Positions 35,556 through 50,281 of a stretch of 64,000 nt of DNA are shown here, piece after piece; the stretch's first letter is position 1; every line of letters starts with the position of its first letter. Source of the DNA: JAIBJN01 sp963699495 (GTDB lineage Bacteria > Actinomycetota > Thermoleophilia > Gaiellales > Gaiellaceae); contig CAVOUB010000008.1 in NCBI GenBank assembly GCA_963699495.1, forward strand, positions 1 through 64,000. The letters run 5' to 3'. A program made the position numbers and the translations under genes. The notes under the pieces were generated by a model. That model did no database searches, was not told the DNA's origin, and worked only from the letters and a program-made list of their open reading frames with translations.

Positions 35556-36827
35556 TTACGTGCCTTCGTCCCAGGAGGACAGGTACCTCGCCTGCTCCTC
35601 GGTGAGGCTGTCGATCTCGACGCCCATGCTCTCCAGCTTCAGGCGGGCGATCTCGCGATCGATCTCCCGGGGGACGACGTAGACGCGCGGCTCGAGCTCG
35701 TCCGCATGGCTGACCACGTACTCGGCCGAAAGAGCCTGGTTCGCGAAGCTCATGTCCATCACGGAGGCCGGGTGCCCTTCGGCGGCGGCGAGGTTGACGA
35801 GCCGCCCCTCGCCGATCAGGTACAGGCGCCGGCCGTCCGCCAGCTCGAACTCCTCGACGTTGGGACGCGAGCCGCGCACGGCCACCGCGAGCTCGCGCAG
35901 AGCCGGGATGTCGATCTCGACGTTGAAGTGGCCCGTGTTCGAAAGGATGGCGCCGTCCTTCATCCGCTCGAGCGCGGCGCGCGAGATCACGTTCTTGTCG
36001 CCCGTCGCCGTGCAGAAGAGGTCTCCCACCTCGGCGGCGCGCTCCATCGACATCACCTCGTAGCCGTCCATGAGCGCCTCGAGGGCCCGTACGGGGTCGA
36101 CCTCGGTGACGATCACGTGCGCGCCCATGCCCCGGGCCCGCATGGCGACCCCGCGTCCCGTCCACCCGTACCCGGCGACGACGAAGCGCCGCCCGGCGAG
36201 GAGGACGTTGGTGGCGCGGATGATGCCGTCGATCGTCGACTGGCCCGTCCCGTAGCGATTGTCGAAGAGGTGCTTCGTGTCCGCCTCGTTGACGGCCACG
36301 ATCGGAAAGGCGAGCTCGCCCTCGGCCTCGAGCGCCTTCAGCCGGACGACGCCCGTGGTGGTCTCCTCCGTGCCGCCGATGATCTCGCCGAGCTGGTCCC
36401 GGCGCTCCTTGTGGAGCACGCCGATGACGTCGGCGCCGTCGTCCATGGTCAGCTGCGGGTGGTGGTCGACGGCCGCCTCGATGTGGGAGTAGTACGTGTC
36501 GTTGTCCTCGCCCCGGATGGCGAAGACGGAGATTCCGTACTCCTCGACCAGGGCGGCCGCCACGTCGTCCTGCGTCGAGAGCGGGTTCGAGGCGCAGAGG
36601 ACCACGTCCGCGCCCCCGGCCTGGAGCGCGCGCGCGAGATTGGCCGTCTCCGTCGTCACGTGCAGGCAGGCGGAGATGCGGATGCCCTCGAGCGGCCGCT
36701 CGCGCTCGAAGCGCTCGCGAATCGCGGCCAGCACGGGCATCTGCCGGTCGGCCCACTCGATGCGGACGACGCCCGCGGGCGCGAGCGCGAGATCCTTGAC
36801 GTCGTGACGCGGAGCGGTGGTGGCCAT
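35556..36827 (-). CDS. Adenosylhomocysteinase (SahH)
   Basis: 423 residues. Hydrolyses S-adenosylhomocysteine to adenosine and homocysteine, feeding the MetH reaction. Motifs: 'ACLHVTTETANLARALQAGG', 'GEDNDTYYSHIEAAV', 'DDGADVIGVLH', the NAD-binding 'VVAGYGWTGRGVAMRARGMG', and 'SNTGHFNVEIDI'. Length and the ending 'ARYLSSWDEGT' match the shorter bacterial/archaeal form, lacking the ~40-residue insertion and the KYRY-type tail of eukaryotic-like enzymes. Next gene is mtnA. Confidence 0.95.
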   Translation of the reverse strand: MATTAPRHDVKDLALAPAGVVRIEWADRQMPVLAAIRERFERERPLEGIRISACLHVTTETANLARALQAGGADVVLCASNPLSTQDDVAAALVEEYGISVFAIRGEDNDTYYSHIEAAVDHHPQLTMDDGADVIGVLHKERRDQLGEIIGGTEETTTGVVRLKALEAEGELAFPIVAVNEADTKHLFDNRYGTGQSTIDGIIRATNVLLAGRRFVVAGYGWTGRGVAMRARGMGAHVIVTEVDPVRALEALMDGYEVMSMERAAEVGDLFCTATGDKNVISRAALERMKDGAILSNTGHFNVEIDIPALRELAVAVRGSRPNVEEFELADGRRLYLIGEGRLVNLAAAEGHPASVMDMSFANQALSAEYVVSHADELEPRVYVVPREIDREIARLKLESMGVEIDSLTEEQARYLSSWDEGT

Positions 36828-36841
36828 GGCCGCCGGTCAGT

Positions 36842-37240
36842 CTACGTGTCTGCCCGCCCGTAGCGGTCCTCGAGGCGCACCACGTCGTCCAGCTCGGGCG
36901 TCGAGACCTCGAGCACGTAGGTGTCCTCGAGAGCCCGCCAGCGGTGCACGACCCCCGGCGCGAAGCGGAACGCCCGCCCGGGGCCGACCACCTCGACGTC
37001 GGGGGTGCGCCCGGGCTCCCCCACCTCGAGCTCGATCCGCCCGGAATGGACGTAGATCACCTCGTCCTTGCGCCTGTGGAACTGGAGGCTGAGCTGCTCG
37101 CCGGCACGGATGAAGAGGACCTTGCCCAGGTACCGCTCCGTGACCGCGTAGACGAGCTCGTGCCCCCAAGGCTTGTCCACCCGCTCGACGGGCACGGCAA
37201 ACCGGTCGAGGTCGAGCAGGTTCGGGGTCAGGTCGCCCAC
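36842..37240 (-). CDS. Cupin-domain protein, mannose-6-phosphate isomerase type II-like
   Basis: 132 residues if GTG 37240 is used; TTG 37276 would add 12. Single cupin barrel with the metal-ligand motifs 'LSLQFHRRKDEVIYVHSGRIE' (core HRRKDEVIYV) and 'FRFAPGVVHRWRAL', preceded by 'KPWGHELVYA', the sequence typical of the C-terminal isomerase domain of type II phosphomannose isomerase/GMP enzymes. It may isomerise mannose-6-P or bind a sugar nucleotide. It sits beside a sugar-1-P nucleotidyltransferase, which supports a shared nucleotide-sugar role. Confidence 0.75.
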   Translation of the reverse strand: MGDLTPNLLDLDRFAVPVERVDKPWGHELVYAVTERYLGKVLFIRAGEQLSLQFHRRKDEVIYVHSGRIELEVGEPGRTPDVEVVGPGRAFRFAPGVVHRWRALEDTYVLEVSTPELDDVVRLEDRYGRADT

Positions 37241-37247
37241 CGTGCGG

Positions 37248-37961
37248 TCATACCGCAGCGCCGTCGGGAGAGTCAAGCCACTCCGGATGCTCGCGGACGT
37301 GCTCGTCGGCGACCCTGAGGTCCTTGGGAGTGTTCACGGTCAGCCAGATCCCCGCGTGGCGGAAGCCGGCGAGCCGGCCTCGCTCCGCCAAGGAAGGGAA
37401 GGTCGTGGTCTCGTGGTCGCCCCGTTCCGGGAGCGCAGCGATCGCCTCCTCGCCCAGGACGTAGACCCCGCAGCTGACCCAGTGAGACAGGAGGCCCGCC
37501 TCGTGAAAGCCCGTGACGAGGTCGCCCTCCCCCAGCTCGACGACTCCGAAGGGGGAGCGGGGGTGCGTGATCACGATCGTCGCCGCGGCACCGGCCTCGC
37601 GGTGGCGCGCCAGGAGACCGGCGAGGTCGGCGGCCAGGAGCTCGTCCCCGTTGAGGGCGTAGACGTCCCCCTGCTCCCGCCGCGCCGTCGCGGCGAGACG
37701 GAGGCCGCCGCCGCGCCCGAGCGGCTCGGGCTCGGGGACGGTCACGATCTCGGGCCCGAGGCCGGCGAGCTCCGACTCGAAGAGCTGCTCCTGCCCGACG
37801 GCGCAGCTCACGAGGACGCGGGTGACGCCCGCACGGGCGAGCAGCTCCACCTGGTAGGCCGCGAGCGGCCGTCCCGCGATCGGGACGAGGGCCTTCGGCC
37901 GTGTCGCCGCGGCCGCACCGAGGCGCTCGGCCTTACCGCCGGCCAGGATGATCGCCTCCAC
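37248..37961 (-). CDS. Sugar-phosphate nucleotidyltransferase
   Basis: 237 residues, GTG start. N-terminal signature 'MEAIILAGGKAERLG' and 'PKALVPIAGRPLAAYQVELL', nucleotide/Mg residue in 'YALNGDELLAADL', and a 'WLTVNTPKDLRVAD' ending usual for single-domain RmlA/HddC-like enzymes. No acyltransferase repeat domain. The substrate may be mannose, glucose or heptose 1-phosphate. It lies between the LCP gene and the cupin gene. Confidence 0.85.
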   Translation of the reverse strand: MEAIILAGGKAERLGAAAATRPKALVPIAGRPLAAYQVELLARAGVTRVLVSCAVGQEQLFESELAGLGPEIVTVPEPEPLGRGGGLRLAATARREQGDVYALNGDELLAADLAGLLARHREAGAAATIVITHPRSPFGVVELGEGDLVTGFHEAGLLSHWVSCGVYVLGEEAIAALPERGDHETTTFPSLAERGRLAGFRHAGIWLTVNTPKDLRVADEHVREHPEWLDSPDGAAV

Positions 37962-37969
37962 GGGCCGGC

Positions 37970-39910
37970 CTAGTTGGCGCCCAGGGGCTTCATCCCCCTG
38001 GCGATCGCGAGCATGGTCTCGTTGGACAGCTTGTTCCGGAGCGTGTTCACGACCCAGTACACGCCGCCGTCCTGCTCGAACGAGACGATGTGGAGCCTCG
38101 CGCCGCTGAAGAACAGCTTGTAGTTGCGGCCCCGGATCGTGCGCTCCAGCGTCGGTTCCTCGAGGATGGGCGGGTCCTCCCAGCTCGTCTCCTGGATTCC
38201 CCAGTACTCGTTCCCGCTCGTGTGGTACGTGAGCCTGAGCGCCTTGTGGTCGTCGAGCTTGTAGACGCGGATACCCTCGTCGTCGTCGATCGAGGAGCTG
38301 TCCTCCCGCACGGTGGGGACCATGATCTGGAAGTCGACCCTCTTGCGGAGCTGTCGCAGGGCAGGCGTGATCGAGGTGCGGTCTTCCACCACCTCCGGCC
38401 GCTGGCGCTCCGGCGTGTCGTCGGCCGGCGCAGGGCCCAGAGTTCCCTGGAAGGTCTTGCCGATGACGACCTGCACCATCGTCGTGAGCGGTTTCGACGC
38501 CGGAGCCTCCTTGACGACGGCCTCGCCGAAGAGGTCGGCCAGCGCCTGCGCGGCTGCCTTGGCCTTGTCGATCTCCCGCTCGTACAGCACCGTCGTGCGG
38601 AAGTAGTCGAAGGTCTCGGCGTTGCCGCCGTTCTCGGCGTTGTAGCCGAGCTGGCCGAGGAGAACCGCTGCCTCGTCAGCGGCACCGGGGACGCCGTTGC
38701 CGTTCTGGACCTCGACGCTGACCTGCGACGGCGGGGGCGCGGTCTCGCCCTCGGGCTTCCGCCCCGTGGCTACGGCGAACGCCTTCTCCGGCGCCCTCGT
38801 GTCCGGGTTCAGGAAGTGACGCACCGCGTCGTCCAGCGAGCTCTCGTCGACCGAGAGCTCGAAGTAGCCCGAGACGCCGTCGAGCGGCACCTGCTGGAAG
38901 TTCCCGGCCGGAAGGCCGTAGACCGCGTTCGCGTAGCTGAGGACCTCGCCGGAGCTGATCGCCTTTCCTCCGCCCTTGGCCACCTCGATGTTCTGGGTGA
39001 TGGCCCGCACGATCCCCGGAAGCTGGAAGATGTCCCACGTGCTCGAGACCCGCTGCTTCATGGCTTTCACGAACTCCTGCTGGCGCACCACGCGGTAGAG
39101 GTCGGAGTCCGTGTGGCGGAAGCGGACGAAGTCGAGGGCCTGCCGGCCGTCCAGGTGCTGGTAGCCGGGCTTGAGGTCGATCGTCGCGTAGGTGCCGGTC
39201 GTCACTCCCGCGTTGTCGTTGAAGTAGCGCCGGTCGACATCCATGTACACGCCGTCGAGCCGATCGACGATGTTCCGGAAGGCCCGGAAGTTGACCGTGA
39301 TCATGTAGTTGATCGGAATCCCGGTCAGATCCTTCACCGTCGTGAGCGTCCCGCGGGGGCCGCAGTACGCGTAGGCCTCGTTGATGCGCCCGGCCCAGGG
39401 CGGATGGCCTTCGCAGCCGGGGATGTCGACGACCAGGTCGCGCGGGAACGAAAGCATGGTGACCGCCTTCTTGTCCGGGTCGACCCGCACGAGCATCACC
39501 GTGTCCGAACGTCCCGCGGACGAGTCGCCCGCGCGCTTGTCGTAGCCGATCACGACCGCGACCGCAGGCTCGCCGGCGGTGACGCCCTCGAGCTCGAGCG
39601 CCGCGGCCTTCACCTCGGGGGACGTGGCCCGGATCTCCGAGACGCTGTAGTCGAAGTAGAGCTTCACGCCGCCCGCAAGCGCCCCGGCGGCCACGAGCAC
39701 GAGGACAACGAGCCACATGACGCCCTTCGCGAGCAGTTTCAGCGGGTTGCGCCGCACGCGGTAGAAGGCGCGCTCGGGCGACGCCGGCGACGGGGGAGGC
39801 GGCGGCGGGGCGGTGCGGAGCGGAGGCTCGAGCAGCGGCGGCGGCCCCGGCGGATAGGCGCCGTTCCCGTTCGCCGACCGCCCGGTGCCTTTCTTCAGGG
39901 TCGTGCGCAT
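37970..39910 (-). CDS. LytR-CpsA-Psr cell-wall ligase with LytR_C and an extra C-terminal domain
   Basis: 646 residues. A proline-rich cytoplasmic N-terminus, one transmembrane helix (about 62-83), then the LCP catalytic domain with 'SFPRDLVVDIPG' (conserved Arg 157) and 'DFVRFRHTDSDLYRV' holding the phosphate-binding Arg residues. A LytR_C domain follows (about 395-480, 'VSVEVQNGNGVPGAADEAA'). The last ~130 residues form another beta-rich domain ('LRLTYHTSGNEYWGIQETSW', 'LFFSGARLHIVSFEQDGGVYW') resembling sensor-type beta domains. LCP enzymes attach polymers to peptidoglycan. No neighbour is a duplicate LCP. Confidence 0.88.
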   Translation of the reverse strand: MRTTLKKGTGRSANGNGAYPPGPPPLLEPPLRTAPPPPPPSPASPERAFYRVRRNPLKLLAKGVMWLVVLVLVAAGALAGGVKLYFDYSVSEIRATSPEVKAAALELEGVTAGEPAVAVVIGYDKRAGDSSAGRSDTVMLVRVDPDKKAVTMLSFPRDLVVDIPGCEGHPPWAGRINEAYAYCGPRGTLTTVKDLTGIPINYMITVNFRAFRNIVDRLDGVYMDVDRRYFNDNAGVTTGTYATIDLKPGYQHLDGRQALDFVRFRHTDSDLYRVVRQQEFVKAMKQRVSSTWDIFQLPGIVRAITQNIEVAKGGGKAISSGEVLSYANAVYGLPAGNFQQVPLDGVSGYFELSVDESSLDDAVRHFLNPDTRAPEKAFAVATGRKPEGETAPPPSQVSVEVQNGNGVPGAADEAAVLLGQLGYNAENGGNAETFDYFRTTVLYEREIDKAKAAAQALADLFGEAVVKEAPASKPLTTMVQVVIGKTFQGTLGPAPADDTPERQRPEVVEDRTSITPALRQLRKRVDFQIMVPTVREDSSSIDDDEGIRVYKLDDHKALRLTYHTSGNEYWGIQETSWEDPPILEEPTLERTIRGRNYKLFFSGARLHIVSFEQDGGVYWVVNTLRNKLSNETMLAIARGMKPLGAN

Positions 39911-40031
39911 GGAGGAAAGTCGCCCGTGGGCGACCGGCTGAGGATACCGAAGGTCACGGCGGTCTCGACCGGTTCTACGCGCCCCCGACAGTCTCCTCCG
40001 CGATCCACCGGCGACCGCGAGGAGGCTGTGG

Positions 40032-40062
40032 GTCTCCTCGTTCGAGCTGGCCCCGAACGAGG
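40032..40062 (-). terminator. Perfect 11-bp hairpin between metH and the LCP gene
   Basis: CTCCTCGTTCG (40032-40042) pairs with 40052-40062 across a nine-base loop. It lies about 50 bases after the metH stop and 120 bases before the LCP start. No T-run follows, so it could be a Rho-type or processing hairpin rather than a full intrinsic terminator. Confidence 0.45.
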
Positions 40063-40113
40063 AGGTGATCGGCGCGTCGCGCTCGGCGGCGGCAGCGCGG
40101 AGCCGCGCGGGTT

Positions 40114-43764
<3,651 letters not shown>

Positions 43765-43807
43765 CCGGGAATTGTGCCGTTCGGCGAAGAGGTGGGCGGG
43801 CTTCGGG

Positions 43808-44239
43808 CTAGTCGCGGCCGGCGACGGCGAGCTTGTTCTCGGCATGGCGGAGGCGCTGCTCGACCTTCCAGCGGTCGTGCTCGTCCGCGCCTGCATCGAT
43901 CTGCTCCAGGAGCGCCCGGGCCTCCTCGGCCTCGCGCCGGGCCTCCTCGACGTCGATCTCCTCGGCGCGCACGGCGTCGTCCACGAGCACGAGCGCCCGG
44001 TCCTGCTGCACCTTGAAGTAGCCGGGGCCGGCGGCGAACGCCTGCCACTGCCCCTTGGCCTTCACGCGGATCTCCCCCGCCTTCAGCATCGCCACGAGGG
44101 GCGCGTGGCGTGCGAGCACGCCGATCTCCCCGGATGCGCCGGGCACGATGAGCATCTCGGCCTCGCCCTCGAACGCCGGGCCTTCCGGCGTCACGAGCGA
44201 GAGGTCGAAGGTGCGGACGGCGCCTTCCTGGGCGGACAT
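43808..44239 (-). CDS. F-type ATP synthase epsilon subunit (AtpC)
   Basis: 143 residues. Beta-sandwich N-terminal domain ('TFDLSLVTPEGPAFEGEAEM', 'VPGASGEIGVLARHAPLVA') and a helical C-terminal hairpin. It regulates rotation and couples F1 to the membrane ring. Immediately follows atpD. Because atpD-atpC lie 7 kb from the remaining atp genes, they need their own promoter or long read-through. Confidence 0.92.
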   Translation of the reverse strand: MSAQEGAVRTFDLSLVTPEGPAFEGEAEMLIVPGASGEIGVLARHAPLVAMLKAGEIRVKAKGQWQAFAAGPGYFKVQQDRALVLVDDAVRAEEIDVEEARREAEEARALLEQIDAGADEHDRWKVEQRLRHAENKLAVAGRD

Positions 44240-45733
<1,494 letters not shown>

Positions 45734-45784
45734 GAATCTCCTGGGTGATCGCGTGCGAGAACGGCCGTTTTCCCGGCCGGCGCA

Positions 45785-45790
45785 AGTTTA
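45785..45790 (-). promoter_or_regulatory. Possible -10 box for atpD-atpC
   Basis: TAAACT on the minus strand, about 50 bases before the atpD ATG, in an unusually AT-containing spot between the anti-sigma stop and atpD. No good -35 hexamer is visible at 16-18 bases. A perfect CGGCCG/CGGCCG stem (45762-45779) lies between it and the gene. The split operon makes a local promoter likely, but this site is only a candidate. Confidence 0.3.
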
Positions 45791-45832
45791 TCCGAGGGCC
45801 GCCCGCGTCCCGGACGGAACGGGGCGCCGAGG

Positions 45833-46315
45833 CTAGATGACGCCTTCGGGCGTGTTCGGCGGCGCCGAGGGAGCCGGCGCCGGAGAGAGGATCCTCGTCC
45901 GCGGCAGCTTCCGGAACTCGTTGGCCTCGCGCTGCTGGTTGGTGAGGAAGCTGATCTCGCTCGGCACGTCGCTCGGCGTGGTCGACGAGGGGCGCTCCAC
46001 GAGAGAACCGACGAGCGCTCCGATCGCCAGCGCCGCTGCCGCCGCCACTGCGGTCACGCGGCGAGCGGACACCCGTGGCTTCGAGGCAGTCGGAATCGTC
46101 AGCCGCTTCGCCGGCCGCTCCTGGGGCGTCAGCCGCAGGACGTCCGTGGCCCAGCGCACGTCGTACTCGAAGGCGCGGCACTCGTCGCACAGCTCGAGGT
46201 GGCGGTCCAGCAGCTCCTCCTCGAGCGGCGACAGCTCGCCGTCGAGGCGAAGCGACGTCCATTCGCGCGCCCGGTCACACAGGCCGCCCTGAATCAGCGG
46301 GTCTTTGCCAGCCAT
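45833..46315 (-). CDS. Zinc-finger anti-sigma-factor-like membrane protein
   Basis: 160 residues. N-terminal anti-sigma zinc-binding motif with 'LDRHLELCDECRAFEYDV' (HxxxCxxC), a linker, one transmembrane helix ('VTAVAAAAALAIGALVGSLV', about 88-107), and an external tail. Anti-sigma factors of this class hold an ECF sigma factor in the cytoplasm until released. No sigma gene lies beside it, so the partner is elsewhere. It starts inside the last ~41 bases of oppF and ends 99 bases before atpD. Confidence 0.75.
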   Translation of the reverse strand: MAGKDPLIQGGLCDRAREWTSLRLDGELSPLEEELLDRHLELCDECRAFEYDVRWATDVLRLTPQERPAKRLTIPTASKPRVSARRVTAVAAAAALAIGALVGSLVERPSSTTPSDVPSEISFLTNQQREANEFRKLPRTRILSPAPAPSAPPNTPEGVI

Positions 46316-47245
46316 ATCTCCTCTGACGATATCGGGCGGAGGAGGTTAGTCCTACATACCCGCGATGCGCTCGAGCCTCAGCCGTCGCCCGCTCGGCCTT
46401 GCGCTCGCGCTGGCGGCGCGGGTCGGGGACCGGCACCGCGGTGAAGAGCGCCTTCGTGTACTCGTCCTTCGGGTTCAGGTAGACCTGCTCGGCCGCCCCC
46501 ACCTCGACGAGCTTGCCCTGGTTCATCACCGCGATCTCGTCGGACATCGTCCGGACGACCGCGAGGTCGTGCGAGATGAAGAGATAGGTGAGCCCGAAGT
46601 CGCGCTGGAGGTCCTTGAGCAGATTGAGGATCTGGGCCTGGATGGACACGTCCAGGGCCGAGACCGGCTCGTCGCAGACGATCAGCTTCGGGTTGAGGGC
46701 GAGCGCGCGGGCGATCCCGATGCGCTGGCGCTGGCCGCCGGAGAACTCGTGCGGGTAGCGGTTCGTGAAGTTCGGGTCGAACCCGACGACCTCGAGCAGC
46801 CGGCGCACGGTCTCGGTGCGGCCCCTCCGCGTCCCGATCCCGTGCACCTCGAGCGGCTCCGAGACGATGTTCCCGACCGTCATGCGCGGGTCGAGCGAGG
46901 AGTACGGGTCCTGGAAGACGATCTGCATGTCCTGCCGCATCTTCCGCAGCTGCTCGCGCGGCAGCCTCGTCAGCTCCTGGCCTTGAAAGAGGATGGAGCC
47001 GCCCGTCGGCTTCATGAGCTGGAGGATGCAGTAGCCCGTCGTCGACTTCCCCGACCCGGACTCGCCCACCAGGCCGAGCGTCTTCCCCTCCGGGATCGAG
47101 AACGAGACGCCGTCGACCGCCTTCACGTAGCCGACCGTCTTTTCCCAGAGGATCCCCTTGCGGATCGGGAAGTGCTTCTGCAGGTCGGTGACCGTGAGGA
47201 GGGCTCCGCCGTCGGTGGGGACAGTTGGGGCCATGGGAGCGTCGC

Positions 47246-47249
<4 letters not shown>
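46275..47249 (-). CDS. Oligopeptide ABC transporter ATP-binding protein (OppF-like)
   Basis: 324 residues from GTG 47249 (GTGA overlap with oppD). Walker A GESGSGKSTT, signature 'EFSGGQRQRIGIARALAL', Walker B 'LIVCDEPVSALDVSIQAQ', and the C-terminal 'NPKDEYTKALFTAVPVPDP' typical of the OppD/OppF family. It powers uptake of peptides or related solutes with oppD. The last ~40 residues are unusually basic and overlap the anti-sigma gene, so the annotated end may reflect a shift near the 3' end. Confidence 0.9.
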
Positions 47250-48255
<1,006 letters not shown>

Positions 48256-48261
48256 TGCGAC

Positions 48262-49230
48262 CTACGTCTCCTTGGTCCGCGGGTCGAGGGCGTCGCGCAG
48301 CCCGTCGGCGATGAAGTTCGCGGAGAGAACCAGGGCGGCGATGAAGAGGCTCGGGATCCACAGGTCCATCGGGTGCGTCCTGTACGCCTCGCGGCCTTCG
48401 CTCGCGAGGGAGCCCCAGGAGGCGTCCGGCGCGTTGATGCCGAGGCCGATGAAGGAGAGGAACGCCTCGCCGAGGACGACGTTCGGCAGCTCGAGGAAGA
48501 TGGCGATGATGATCACGCCGAGCGTGTTCGGCAGGAGGTGGCGTATCAGCACCCGGTGCCAGCGCGCTCCCACGGCATGCGCGGCGCGCACGTAGTCGTT
48601 CTGTTTCAGCGTGATCACCTGTCCACGCACGATGCGAGCGGTCGTGAACCAGCTCGCGATCGTCAGCGCGAGCACCATCGTCCAGAAGTTCACCGTCCCG
48701 ACGATCGCCAGCGCGAGGATCGCGAAAGGCAGGTAGGGCAGGCCGTAGAGCGCGTCGAGGAAGCGCATCATCGCGTTGTCGGTACGCCCGCCGATGAAGC
48801 CGGAGACCGAGCCGTAGGCGATGCCGATCACGAGGATCGCGATCGTGGCGGCGAAGCCGATCCCGATCGAGATCTGGCCGCCGAGGGCGACGCGCGTCCA
48901 GAGATCGCGGCCGAACTGGTCGGTGCCGAACGGATGCTCGATCGACGGCGGCAGGTAGACCTCCGCGAAGTTCGCGTCGTTCGGGTCGATGTCGAAGATC
49001 CTCGGCCAGATCCCCGGGAAGATCCAGAAGCCGGGGATCAGAAGGCAGTAGAGCAGGATGACGACGAAGATGATCGCCGACGCGACGGCGGCCTTGTTGC
49101 GCACGTAGCGGCGGTAGGCGTCCTTCCAGAGGCTCGTCTGGTGAACCGGCGCGCCCGCCGACGCGCCCGTGACGGGGCCGACGGAGGTGGGAGGCTGGAG
49201 GGTGGCTGCTTTGCGGGGGTTGGCCGCCAT
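48262..49230 (-). CDS. Oligopeptide ABC transporter permease (OppC-like)
   Basis: 322 residues. One N-terminal helix ('AVASAIIFVVILLYCLLIPG'), a loop with 'HPFGTDQFGRDLWTRVALG' (the OppC N-terminal signature), then five helices with the coupling motif 'AHAVGARWHRVLIRHLLPNT'. Starts eight bases after oppB. The C-terminus 'DGLRDALDPRTKET' is the usual ending. Pairs with oppB. Confidence 0.93.
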   Translation of the reverse strand: MAANPRKAATLQPPTSVGPVTGASAGAPVHQTSLWKDAYRRYVRNKAAVASAIIFVVILLYCLLIPGFWIFPGIWPRIFDIDPNDANFAEVYLPPSIEHPFGTDQFGRDLWTRVALGGQISIGIGFAATIAILVIGIAYGSVSGFIGGRTDNAMMRFLDALYGLPYLPFAILALAIVGTVNFWTMVLALTIASWFTTARIVRGQVITLKQNDYVRAAHAVGARWHRVLIRHLLPNTLGVIIIAIFLELPNVVLGEAFLSFIGLGINAPDASWGSLASEGREAYRTHPMDLWIPSLFIAALVLSANFIADGLRDALDPRTKET

Positions 49231-49238
49231 CTAACCCA

Positions 49239-50180
49239 CTAGCTCCTTGTCGTCCGGGTGCGGGGGTCGAGGAACCCGTATGCGATGTCCACGAAGAGGT
49301 TCGCGATGATGATGACGACGGAGGTGAGCACGGTGATCCCCATCACGACCGAGTAGTCGCGGTTGGACACGGAGCTGATGAAGTAGCGGCCGATCCCGGG
49401 GATCGAGAAGATCACCTCGATCACGAAGACCCCCGTGATGATGAGCCCGAAGAGCGGGGCGGTCGCCGTCACGACCGGGATGAGCGAGTTCCGGAAGACG
49501 TGGCGCGTGACGATGGTCTTCCAGCGCAGGCCCTTCGCGCGCGCAGTGCGGACGTAGTCCTGCTGCATCGTCTCCAGCATCGACCCGCGCACGAGGCGGG
49601 CGAAGTACGCCATCGGGTAGAGCCCGAGCGCGAGCGACGGCAGGATCACTCTCGAGTCGATGTCCCAAAAGCCGAGCGGCCACCCGTTCGTCGGGACGAG
49701 ATTGACCTTGAGCGCGAAGTAGTAGATGAGCAGGGTGGCGATGAAGAAGCTGGGTAACGCAAAGCCGATGCTCGAGAAGAACATGAGCAGGTAGTCGTAG
49801 ATCGTGTTCGGTCTCAGCGCGGCGAGGATGCCGGCGGGGATCCCGAAGACGACCGCCCACACGAAGGCCAGGATGCCCAGCTTGATCGAGCGCGGGAAGT
49901 GCTCCTTGACGATGTCCATCACGTCGCGGTCGCGCAGGATCAGCGAGGGGCCGAGGTCCAGCGTGAAGACGCCCTTGACGTACAGCAGGTACTGCATCCA
50001 CGCGGGCTTGTCGAGGTTGAACTTGCGGTCGAGGTTCGCCTGCACCTGGGGCGGCACCGCCCGCTCCGTGCGCCGGAAGGGATTCCCTTCGATCTGCCGC
50101 ATCATCACGAAGATCATGAGGATGACGAGCAGGAGCACGGGAATCGTCCAGACGATCCTCCTGATGATGAACGCTGCCAT
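49239..50180 (-). CDS. Oligopeptide ABC transporter permease (OppB-like)
   Basis: 313 residues with six transmembrane helices. 'FIIRRIVWTIPVLLLVILMI' forms the first; the OppB-specific loop 'KEHFPRSIKLGILAFVWAV' and the coupling motif 'ARAKGLRWKTIVTRHVFRNS' follow. 'YGFLDPRTRTTRS' ends the protein. A hairpin separates it from the upstream oppA. Confidence 0.93.
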   Translation of the reverse strand: MAAFIIRRIVWTIPVLLLVILMIFVMMRQIEGNPFRRTERAVPPQVQANLDRKFNLDKPAWMQYLLYVKGVFTLDLGPSLILRDRDVMDIVKEHFPRSIKLGILAFVWAVVFGIPAGILAALRPNTIYDYLLMFFSSIGFALPSFFIATLLIYYFALKVNLVPTNGWPLGFWDIDSRVILPSLALGLYPMAYFARLVRGSMLETMQQDYVRTARAKGLRWKTIVTRHVFRNSLIPVVTATAPLFGLIITGVFVIEVIFSIPGIGRYFISSVSNRDYSVVMGITVLTSVVIIIANLFVDIAYGFLDPRTRTTRS

Positions 50181-50226
50181 GTGCTCCGGATTGTCTACCC
50201 GTTAGGGGCTGTTTGGCAACAACAGC

Positions 50227-50254
50227 CAGGCGGGGCGCCGGAGCGCCCCGCCTG
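50227..50254 (-). terminator. Strong 11-bp hairpin between oppA and oppB
   Basis: CAGGCGGGGCG (50227-50237) pairs perfectly with 50244-50254, six-base loop. No long T-run follows in the minus-strand transcript (GCTGTTGTTG), so read-through is likely. Such hairpins after binding-protein genes usually protect the upstream message and lower downstream expression. Confidence 0.55.
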
Positions 50255-50281
50255 ATCTGTCTCGTGGAAGCGTCGTGCCTC

